Under the pieces are notes generated by a model. The model had not been told where the DNA came from, ran no database searches, and worked only from the letters and a program-made list of their open reading frames with translations. Positions 32,601 to 43,913 of a DNA stretch of 64,000 bases are shown one piece after another (within the stretch, counting starts at the first letter, position 1; each line of letters opens with the position of its first letter). Made by a program: the position numbers and the translations under genes. Source of the stretch: Mesorhabditis belari (taxonomy: Eukaryota; Nematoda; Chromadorea; Rhabditida; Rhabditidae); NCBI GenBank assembly GCA_958450365.1, contig CAUEEP010000736.1, positions 3,716,001 through 3,780,000 on the forward strand, given 5' to 3'.

Positions 32601-35600
32601 CATTTAAATCTTGAGATAGTGAAGTGAAGTTTTCTGTAAAGATTTTGTGCTAGAGGATGTTCGAAAGAGAAATAGAAGGCAAGGTATTTGACTTTTATGA
32701 AAGTAATGATCAAAAAACCACTAAGCAATCGGCTTCTTCTTTGCTCAAAAAGAAATATAAAGCTAATAGAAGACTAACAATATAAGCTATTAACTGAATA
32801 TCGAACATCCTCTCGCTAAATGTCTAATTCTTGTCATTTTTGGTTCGCCTTAAACGCTTCATAATTAGGTTCACCCGAGCTTTCAGCCTTACCCAAACGA
32901 CGACTGGTTTCATCAGCGAGACGATCGGAGGAGGTGGTCGCTTTTTTTCTCCTTTCTCCCCACAGGGACAACATATTTGTCCGATTTCGGGTCTGGTGTT
33001 CGGGTCTGATTGGTTGAATGTCCCCGTGCAAGAACCCAATCATCAGTCATTCATTGAAAAGTTCTCGTGAGTCCCCTGAGTGTCCACCCCTATGCTATGT
33101 ATGTTTCGTATCCTCTTCGAGTGTCCTTACTGTCCTTAAGTCGGAGGTAATTGGCTATAGAACGGAAGAAGTCTATGTAGGGCTGGTCCTAGAGGCCATA
33201 AGACTGACTCTGGTTCGAACCCATGAGGTAGAAAACTAGGTAACCAGTAGAACCAGCACACTAACCAGTAGAACACGCGCTCAACGAGCCGCGCAAAAGC
33301 AATTTGTGTATCTATGGTCGAAAAAAGCCATGCTGTGTAAACTTTGGAGCTGAATATCATGCGAATTTCAAAACGTCATCTCTAAACGACCTAGATGTTC
33401 GGAATCAGCGCAAAGAAATGTACTAGAAAAATTACGTCTAAGCTCAAAAGCTAGATGTAAATCAAAAAGTATCCCTAATGAGTTTAGGTTGAAAATTTCG
33501 TTCTTGAATCAGCCTTGCTTTTAAAAAATGGCCCCTACTCCTTTAAATGAATCTCCCTACTCCCTGAGCCTCTACTTTGTTAGCTCAGATACGTCTACTG
33601 AGTACGTAATAGCGCGCCAGATAGCTTACGTTTATTAAAGTAAATCAATCTTGACTTTGATTCTGTGATTGAGATCTAATGGTGAGAAAATTGAGAAGAA
33701 AAGTATCTTGGTTATTGATAAGATTTTCTTGGACCCTGTAAACTGGCCTAAACTTTCTAGGTTGTATTAGCGAGCAATAAAGGGATAAGGTACATACACT
33801 ACTGGACAATGAAATATCATATTTGAAAAAAGATCGTCACTTTCGCGCGTCTGTAACTCCCTTGTCTTTACCGTATTTCTAAATATTAATACTACCATTG
33901 TGTAGCCCTTAAAAAGAGCTTTCAGAAAATGTCTAACACTAATAGTTTAAACTCAAAGACAAGGGAGTTACAGACGCGCGAAAGTGACGATCGTTTTTCA
34001 AATATGATATTTCATTGTCCAGTGCTGTATCTCTGAAAGAAATCAATTCTTATTAGGTTGGAAAGAAAGTTCTCGGAAAAAGTTTGACTAGAATTTCTTA
34101 AAAACGAATCCACCAATTCTAGAACGGTTTGTTCTATTATTTACAAGTCCAAGAAATTACTCGTAAAAAAAATGAGTGCAGCTTTCCCTTAAAATTTTAG
34201 AGATCTTTGAAAAGGTATTATTAGGTTGTCCGGAAATAAATAGGTGATTCTGAACAGTTAAAGCATTAGATAAAATGTGCCTTTATCACAAATTTTCCCT
34301 ATTTTAAAGTACTTGATTTTAGGTTTGTGAATGGGATCCATTGCCTATCCATTAACCGATTAAAAACTTGTCTAAAGTGTCTTGTCTTGTCTTTGGTCAC
34401 TCAAAAAGTAACCAAGTCACTTCAGCTGAAGAAATCTCTTATTTTTTTGTCAAAAACTTTTTGAAATATAGTCATTTATAAAAAAATCTGGAAAGAATTG
34501 ATAGCTTGGTTTTTGAGAAATCACTGTGCAAACGTTTTCTACGAACTTTCTTGCCAACCTAATAGTTAATCCAAAGCTTTCTGAGCTGCCTGGTAGACAT
34601 AGATACAGTTTCTCTTATTTTGAACAGTTCTTTTGAACGTTTGCAGTGTTTGACTCCTCCTAACAGCCTACTCAGTGCCAAATAACGGAATGTATTTGAT
34701 GAATACTGTTTCTTATTTTTGCAACAAGCATGTCTATTTTAAAAATTGCTTTTAACACTTTTTCTTTAGTAAATAAAAAATTGTTTTTTGTTTAGAAAAG
34801 CAGTTGGAGATGCGACGACCAATTATGGAGAAACTCGGCTCTTCAAAAAGGAGATCACAGAAACTACACAGGTGAGAAAATTGTGAAGAAAAATTATCTT
34901 GATCATTGAGAAGATTTTCTAGACAGTACACTTGTTAGAGGCAAGTTAGCTTATTTTGTAGATAAAAGCATGTTTACGGAGCGGGAAATACAGTCTTGTT
35001 GGGTGGATTAGACTTTAACTTTGGTCATAGTCATGGCCTTAACATTGCTTGGAATTTAGTACTTTGTCCGAGATTTACATTTCACCAAAAGCAATGAATC
35101 GTTCAATCGTCAAGGAGAGATTCCCTTCTGCTTTCCTTCCCTTTTCACTTCCCTTCTCTACTCCTCCTCTTCCTCTCTTCCTCTCTTCTTCCTTTCCTTC
35201 CCTTTTCACTTCCCTTCTCTACTCCTCCTCTTCCTCTCTTCTTCCTTTCCTCTCTCCTTCTACTTTTTCATTTTTGTTTTTTGGAAAAGAGGCAAAGAAG
35301 CAGTAAAGGCAAGGAAAAGAAGCAAAGAAAAAGCAAAGAAAAGAGAACTCAAAAGAAAACGAACCAGCGACCTTCCGGCTGCTAGACAGAAGCTCTACCA
35401 CTGACCCAGAGACGCTTGTTTCATCGGCGAGAAAGAGGATAGAAGAAGAGAGAAAGAGTAGATGCTATCTCTCAAGCGAAAGAGTAGATGCTGTCTCTCA
35501 AAGTGCTTATCCAAAAGAATTAGTGTTGTGAACTAAACCGTTTTCTAAAGCATGTCAAAACTATCGTAATCTTGGCTCTATTTTCTTCAATTCGTCTAAT

Positions 35601-35867
35601 TTTTTTTTTGTTGAAAAAGTGTCGACTCTAACTTTCTCTACTTTCAACAAGATTTTTTCGCTTAACAACAGCAAAAACGATTTACAATGCATAATCTATT
35701 CACCAAAAACTCATATACCCAATACGTATAGTAATCCAGTCGTCGAGTAATCCAGTAATCCAATCCAATACCTATACTTACTTATATTCCAGGGAAACGA
35801 AGGAGTCTCGTCCGTTGCAAACGCACTTTCCCGACAGGCACAGTACATAGAAAACGACAATTGCTAG
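29672..35867 (+). CDS. Serpentine chemoreceptor, Srd class
   Basis: Seven-transmembrane chemosensory receptor expected in the cilia of sensory neurons; the ligand is unknown. Eleven exons close in phase to 389 residues: 29,672-29,887, 30,738-30,814, 30,865-31,011, 31,258-31,345, 31,387-31,503, 31,541-31,651, 31,728-31,772, 31,814-31,956, 32,458-32,532, 34,796-34,871 and 35,793-35,867 (TAG). Srd marks are NVLLLYLIIKKSPPSLK in TM1, VYKVLLLNQCITDLFYAL in TM2, a GPVKYLG block, RYYVLVRPVPQ after TM3, RAQTVKGHRRLL in the third inner loop, LTIQAALPVF in TM6 and SPMITIYFVKPYN in TM7. In Srd relatives the GPVKYLG block usually reads GPC-YFG, so the usual Cys is Val here. Intron 1 (850 bases) and intron 9 (2,263 bases) are swollen with repeats; the frame is intact. 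The ATG follows CATTCCAG, a likely spliced-leader site. The last two exons rest on phase alone. Confidence 0.85.
29945..30245. mobile_element. Foldback MITE in receptor intron 1
   Basis: Arms share GGCAATCTA, TTTGAGCTCAAAT and GTCCAATTTAAAT (inverted ATTTAAATTGGAC and AGCTCAACACCAAGATATTT). The tail ATTCGACTGACAACTAGCCT matches the copy at 26,404-26,622. A third copy sits in the acyl-CoA dehydrogenase intron at 41,085-41,312. Confidence 0.85.
30393..30600. repeat. 16-base tandem repeat CCTAGGTATGGGGTAA
   Basis: About 13 nearly perfect units lie in receptor intron 1, the last with one change (GTATTGGG). High uniformity suggests recent expansion. There are no unique spacers, so this is a minisatellite. 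Confidence 0.95.
32028..32080 (-). other. tRNA-like fragment in receptor intron 9-side sequence
   Basis: The minus strand reads GCCGATAGCTCAAACAGAAG, then GGTCGAAGTTCGATTCCTCC and TTGGTTCC. The T-arm and 3' part are tRNA-like, but most of the D-arm and anticodon arm are missing. It lies in intron 8 of the receptor gene. Confidence 0.4.
32086..32225. repeat. 16-base tandem repeat GAGCATTAGATGCTTT
   Basis: About eight and a half units lie in receptor intron 8, next to the tRNA-like fragment. Very uniform. Confidence 0.95.
33797..34027. mobile_element. 231-base MITE with Tc1-like ends, copy 1
   Basis: Starts CACTACTGGACAATGAAATA and ends TATTTCATTGTCCAGTGCTG, flanked by TA. Arms are about 80 bases and include TTTCGCGCGTCTGTAACTCC. 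The CAGTRCTGG end resembles the Tc1 terminal motif. Other copies are at 38,745-38,975 and 39,233-39,454. It has no coding capacity. Confidence 0.95.
34053..34562. mobile_element. Non-autonomous mariner-like element, 510 bases
   Basis: Ends TTAGGTTGGAAAGAAAGTTC and GAACTTTCTTGCCAACCTAA are inverted and flanked by TA. Inside, at 34,225, starts another element-like end TTAGGTTGTCCGGAAATAAA. No transposase is present. Lies in receptor intron 9. Confidence 0.8.
35360..35415 (-). other. tRNA-like sequence, Ala(AGC)-like, degenerate
   Basis: The minus strand reads GCGTCTCTGGGTCAGTGGTA, then GAGC and TTCTGTCTAGCAGCCGGAAG, then GGTCGCTGGTTCG. The anticodon stem can pair (TTCTG with CGGAA), but the loop is nine bases and the 3' acceptor strand is lost. 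It lies in receptor intron 10. Confidence 0.45.
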
Positions 35868-36155
35868 CTATTTTTTTTTTTTGATGGAAAATAATAAATT
35901 TCAAATGAAAAGAATAAAATAAAACTGCAAAAGCGACAAAAAAGCGACAAAACTTGAGTCAACAGACAATCAAACGACAGACAGACAGACACAGACAATC
36001 AAACGTTCTCCCCAAAAAATTAGCGACAAAAAGCACAAATAAAAATAAACAAACGAATATTTTCTTTTTGAGATCTCCATTGTCTCTGATTCACACGTTC
36101 ACACTTTCGAAGGCTGAGCAAATTTCGAGGATCTCACTTTAGCACTTTGAATGAG

Positions 36156-36162
36156 TATAAAA
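36156..36162 (+). promoter_or_regulatory. TATA box upstream of ShKT gene
   Basis: TATAAAA within GAGTATAAAAGGTGG, about 480 bases before the ATG. It lies between the receptor gene and the ShKT gene, which argues for a separate promoter for the latter. Confidence 0.5.
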
Positions 36163-36404
36163 GGTGGTGGAGATGGCAATTACGCATTTTAACCGATTCA
36201 ATCTTTCGAATTCATTCGGAATCCAATACATAGTAGGCATTTAACAATTTATTTTTACTGATAAACTTTCTGGGTAGAATTTTAAGCTTTAAACATTATC
36301 CCATAGCGTTTCAAAATTCAGTTTTGGTAAGTTTACATAAAAGTAAATTTCTTTGTATCTTACTAGGGAAAGGGACAAGATCAACTGTACTCATAGTACT
36401 GTAG

Positions 36405-36590
36405 ATCTGTAGTACTAGATATGTAGTACTAGATATGTAGTACTAGATCGGTAGCACTAGATATGTAGTACTAGATCTGTAGCACTAGATCTGTAGTACT
36501 AGATCTGTGGTACTAGATCTGTGGTACTAGATCTGTAGTACTAGATCTGTAGTACTAGATCTGTAGTACTAGATCTGTAGTACTGTAGAC
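36405..36590. repeat. 14-base tandem repeat CTGTAGTACTAGAT
   Basis: About 13 units, each with the palindromes AGTACT and AGATCT, lie in the 5' leader or promoter of the ShKT gene, ending 50 bases before its ATG. Confidence 0.9.
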
Positions 36591-36638
36591 TTATTAAAAC
36601 AAACCATTACCCTAATCTACCCTACGTGACTTCCAGAA

Positions 36639-37544
36639 ATGGCCAAAATCGCATCATTCGCCCTCATCTGCGCCCTTCTTCCATTCGCCTCTGCCACTTG
36701 TTCCAGTGATAGCGATTTTAGCGGACGTACGTCAACAACTTTAAAACCAAACTCGATTACTTCTTTTAGCATGTATTCCTCCGCAAGTTGTCGGCTCGAG
36801 CTGTGACACAACTGGTGGTGTCTGTGCGGCTAGTTCAACGGGAGATGTTCAATGCTGCCCCGCTTCAGCTCTGGTCGCCACCACGTCGCTCAGCTCACGC
36901 ACCAGCAGCTCATCGTCAAGTGTGTAACTGTATTAGGAGCCTTTATTTGAATCATTTCTTATCTCAGCATCAGCACTAGCTATGAGTCAAGCTTTGACTC
37001 AAAGTGAAATCGCACTTTTCAGCACTTTTTTTGAACAGAAGCAATTTCAGCAATTTGTCAGAAGCTTTCCAAGATCTATATTGTAAAGATTACAATGTTC
37101 AAGTATTTCTTTAGCCTCTTGCTACGATCGATTGAATCCCCGAACGGGAACCTCGGATTGTCCGGCCCGTGTCAGTCTCTGCACCAACTCCGCTTACAAG
37201 ACACTAATGGCTGCGCAATGCCCAAAAACCTGTGGTCTCTGCTCGTCATCATGTACGTAAACAAAAAAATATTGCGAAAAAACATTGCCAGTTGCTAGAT
37301 TGCTTGCAAGATAAGACCTTAAACACCGAATTTTAGCAAGCTGTGTTGACAAGACGAACGCGGCCACCGGCATCTCTGATTGTCCGGCCAGAGCTGCAGC
37401 TGGCTACTGTACACGGTTAGTTTTAGCTTTTATAATACTATCTACAGTTAACTTTGATATAATTTACTTATTTAATACAATTTTAGCAAGTACTACACCA
37501 CTTTGATGAGAAAACAATGCCCCTCGTCGTGTGGTTTCTGCTAA
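36639..37544 (+). CDS. Secreted protein with two ShKT domains
   Basis: A 170-residue secreted Cys-rich protein. The five exons close in phase: 36,639-36,726, 36,770-36,919, 37,115-37,252, 37,337-37,415 and 37,487-37,544 (TAA). Residues 1-20 form a signal peptide (ASFALICALLPFASA). Residues 30-62 hold a five-Cys stretch with a CC pair, then a Ser/Thr-rich linker. ShKT domains span residues 82-122 (ending CPKTCGLC) and 128-170 (ending CPSSCGFC at the stop), each with six Cys spaced as in the family. Many nematode ShKT proteins are extracellular and vary quickly; a specific role cannot be read from sequence. The ATG sits two bases after TTCCAG, a likely spliced-leader site. AATAAA follows at 37,611. 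The F-box gene begins 226 bases downstream on the same strand. Confidence 0.92.
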
Positions 37545-37610
37545 ATTGATTGGGAAAAGCATTGGCATTGTAAATATGTATTTTTTGCAAAAGAAACCAT
37601 AGAATTATTC

Positions 37611-37616
37611 AATAAA
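37611..37616 (+). terminator. Polyadenylation signal of ShKT gene
   Basis: AATAAA 67 bases after the stop codon, followed by a T-rich stretch. Confidence 0.7.
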
Positions 37617-37770
37617 TTGTTTCTTTTTTATCGGAAATCCTTTTTTAAGCAAGAAAAATGACTCATCAACAGACGAAAACGAACAAACGAAACTTCTTTT
37701 GATAAGACTGTTCACAAAATTTCCCCAAATATCGACTCAATTCTTTTTTTTTTCTTTCATAATCTCCAAA

Positions 37771-40085
37771 ATGATTCAAAAGCTTTTGCACGACTTTTTT
37801 CAATGGTATTCGAAACTGAGAAGATCATTGAATGGTAAAGTTTTTGATTTTAAAAACTATACCCAATTTAGTCACCGAGGAATCTGAACTTTTTAAACCA
37901 GAGGGGATTTTCCCGCTTGAATCTTTGCCTAATGAGTTATTGGTGAAAATCTTTAAGGCAAGTTTTTAAAGCTTTTTTAAAAAACGTTTTCAATTGATAG
38001 CTTTAAAATTTCAGAATATTACTCACAAAGATGATCTGCAAAACCTCTGCCTTACTTCAAGAAAGCTTAACAATTTAATCGATGAATTTGTTGAGCATTT
38101 TGTCCGCATCAAGGAGAATTATTTGCTACAAATTGAAGATGTAAGTGTTAAAAAGGTGTAAGATCTGTAAAAAAAGTAGAAGAGCTTAAAAATACTATAC
38201 TTTTTTCATTAAAGGAATGCGATTTTTACCCTCATTGATGATTTTTGACAAGATGACAAAACTTTTGACCTTTTGATCAGTTAAAAAAAGTAGTTAAAGC
38301 TCTTGAATAGTTAAAGATCAACTCCATAAGATCCCGATTTTAAAGTGAAATCAAATTTCCGTCTATCATTCAGTTTCTAGTTCAAAACTTTTAGGAAATC
38401 CGCTTCGTTTACACAAAAGAGCTCTCGGTGGTCAGCAACTCTAAATGGGAATCGTTGCATCAATTAGAAGAAAGCCTTAGAGAATTCTTATATCTCGCAA
38501 ATACGGATTGGACAGTAATCAACTTTAGCAAGAAAGTAAGTGATCTTTAAACTTCAATCTTCTAAAAAAGTAATCCAGACAATTTTCCCGAAAGAGATTG
38601 TCTCAAAACTGGCCGATATTTGTCGCACTTCTCGTTGTCTATTCGAACAAGTGCGGATCGATATTTGGAGTGATTTTCAAGTTGAAGATGAGGAATTGAA
38701 TGAACTGATCTGGTAAGAAGAAGGAGAAGTTTAACTAACATCTACACTACTGGACAATGAAATATCATATTTGAAAAACGATCGTCACTTTCGCGCGTCT
38801 GTAACTCCCTTGTCTTTACCGTATTTCTAAATATTAATACTACCATTGTGTAGCCCTTGAAAAGAGCTTTCAGAAAATGTATAACACTAATAGTTTAAAC
38901 TCAAAGACAAGGGAGTTACAGACGCGCGAAAGTGACGATCGTTTTTCAAATATGATGTTTCATTGTCCAGTACTGTAAGTATACAAAACCAAGTCTACTT
39001 TTCTACAACCAAATTTAATGAGGATTCTTTTAAGAGCAATTACAAGTGGATTCAATTCCTATACCTCCAGTTATAGACCAGCTTATAATGTGACTTAACC
39101 TCAGGAAAATTAAATAAAAGTAAAATAAAAGTAATGTAAAGTAATGTTGTTGTGGTAATTGATGAATCAATTACCTTAGAAGGTCAACTTTGACGCAAAT
39201 TTTCTCTATGTTCTTATACATACACTACTGGACAATGAAATATCATATTTGAAAAAACGATCGTCACTTTCGCGCGTCTCTAACTCCCTTGTCTTTACCG
39301 TATTTCTAAATATTAATACTACCATTGTGTAGCCCTTAAAAAGAGCTTTCAGAAAATGTATAACACTAATAGTTTAAACTCAAAGACAAGGGAGTTACAG
39401 ACGCGTGAAAGTGACGATCTTTTTTCAAGTATGATATTTCATTGTCCAGTACTGTATTTTAACATCTAGGGCAATGAAACCTCGAACTCTTCAAGTGAAC
39501 TTTCACGGTTGTTCGGGTCTGATCAGGCTTCCTAGCTCTACCACGAAATTCAATGGCACCAATTGTTATATTGATTTTCATCAAAATGCTCGAATTCGAG
39601 GATTTAGAGTGGAACACCTGTTGAATGCCGCTCAAGTCATCGAGGTTTTTAAATCAAAAGTTCAAGTTCAGCAGTGTCAGTGAATTTTAGCAACTGCAAC
39701 AAGGCAGCATCAATCTCGAGAAGTGTCAACGATTTCATTTCTATACGGGAAACACTTTTGAAGTAACGAGAAGAATTAGAAGAATAAATTCAATTTTTCA
39801 TAATTTTAAGAAATTGAATAATTTTAAGCATCCAATACATTTATTTTTAGCTTCCCAGAGAAAACGAATGGACCATTTCCTTATCAAATCCTGAAAGAAA
39901 GCTTTGGAAAAAAGTCAACTCAGAACTAGAAATTTTACTATCAGGTGAGATTTAATTCAAAGATTTGACAAAATTTTATAGAAAATGATACAAAACCGAA
40001 TGGGACAAATTGTACGATGGGCTTTTGTCTCTCGACAAACACTGGATGCGTATTACCAGCTGATTGGTTGTTGGGGAAATGGTAG
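37771..40085 (+). CDS. F-box protein
   Basis: Probable substrate adaptor of an SCF-type ubiquitin ligase. Nine exons close in phase to 331 residues: 37,771-37,834, 37,872-37,957, 38,015-38,140, 38,395-38,535, 38,579-38,712, 39,470-39,644, 39,691-39,762, 39,851-39,944 and 39,982-40,085 (TAG). The F-box lies at about residues 36-80: PLESLPNELLVKIFKNI, then DLQNLCLTSRKLNNLID. Such Pro-Leu-Pro-E-I/L-F and L-C-S-R patterns bind Skp1. Exons 6-8 read like a nematode F-box-associated substrate domain (strand-rich, with QVNFHGCSG and CQRFHFYTG), but I cannot place the subfamily. Intron 2 starts with GCAAGT, a GC-AG intron. Intron 5 (757 bases) contains two copies of the Tc1-like MITE; its splice sites survive. 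The start codon is the first in frame and is less certain than the rest. Confidence 0.85.
38745..38975. mobile_element. 231-base MITE with Tc1-like ends, copy 2
   Basis: Nearly identical to the copy at 33,797, inverted 80-base arms, flanked by TA, in intron 5 of the F-box gene. Confidence 0.95.
39233..39454. mobile_element. MITE with Tc1-like ends, copy 3 (222 bases)
   Basis: Same family as 33,797 and 38,745, flanked by TA. It sits only 15 bases before the acceptor of F-box exon 6, yet the acceptor ACATCTAG lies outside the element. Confidence 0.95.
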
Positions 40086-40529
40086 ATACCAAATAAATCA
40101 GATTTTCAATATTGTACTATTCTATTAGCATTTGAAGCCTTTCTTTGTTTGAATTATTAAACAAAAACAATAAAAGCTGCTTTTGAGCAAGAAGAACTCG
40201 CATTTTTCTGCATGTACAGTTTGCAATTGCTATAAGCAAATTTTCTAAATCCTGAAAAAAAGCCATTGAAAAGTGAAACAAATTTTTGATAGCTTAATAA
40301 CTCCAAAGAGTGAAAACAAAGAAATCTTTCAATAACCCTGTAATGTCGGAAAGTTTCTCGAAAGAATACTAATTGGTTTACAAGGAAACTCACGTGTAAT
40401 ACCAAATACAGGCAAATTCGTCATCATTTTGATCTAAAGAATACAAGTGTTTAAGACCTGTTAATGCTTCAAACAAGAAATAAGTAATAAATTTCACTTG
40501 GCAATGCGCCTCTGACTTGCCCCCATGGT

Positions 40530-40595
40530 CGACTTGCTAAGAGCCCTGTATCATAATCAGGCAGTCAAGGGTTCAACCCCTAGATTATTAGTTCT
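40530..40595 (+). other. tRNA-like sequence, degenerate
   Basis: ATGGTCGACTTGCTAAGAGC resembles a D-arm; CCTGTATCATAATCAGG could form an anticodon arm with loop ATCATAA (CAT anticodon); AAGGGTTCAACCCCT is a good T-arm. The acceptor stem does not pair. It lies between the convergent F-box and acyl-CoA dehydrogenase genes. Confidence 0.45.
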
Positions 40596-40854
40596 TTTGT
40601 CCCATATATACGGGCTTTTTTCCTCCCTACATTTAGGGGTTAGGGGTTGTGCTTGTGTATTGTTTGTACCACATTATTCGTGTGGATAAATGTTTTTTAA
40701 ATTGAGTGAAAGCATGCAACAGGACGTTGTTCAAGTCTTTATTGATTCACTGAATGCATACATACGTACAAGAACCCGGAATCATATGAAATACCTATCA
40801 AGGTATGTATACAGAAGAACTACATAATGAGTTACACATTCGCTATTATTCCAA

Positions 40855-43614
<2,760 letters not shown>

Positions 43615-43823
43615 CTGTAATAAAATTCATTTAAAAATTGGTAGTGGCATAGGTGTTAGATCGGATCGTATCGGATAATATTGGTACAGATCGCATCGAA
43701 TCGTATCCGATCTGATTCGATCAGATCCAACAAAAATTGCATCCAATAACATGTTTAATTCATAAAAGCAAACATCAAACGGTCCAAATCCGCTTAAAAC
43801 TCATTAGACAAATTCATTCATGG

Positions 43824-43829
43824 TTTATT
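43824..43829 (-). terminator. Polyadenylation signal of paralogue B
   Basis: AATAAA on the minus strand (TTTATT on +), about 85 bases after the stop of paralogue B and about 210 before the start of paralogue A. A signal between two same-strand genes fits a nematode operon. Confidence 0.55.
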
Positions 43830-43913
43830 TGCAGACCCGAATAAAACATCAATTCCACACTAAAAGTCTATGTTACAGAAGAAAACAGAACGTTTAAAAA
43901 TCCAGATCAACGT

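Noticed and set aside
33170..33235. GGTTCGAACCC as a tRNA T-loop
   Set aside because: No matching D-arm, anticodon arm or acceptor stem; too weak even as a relic.
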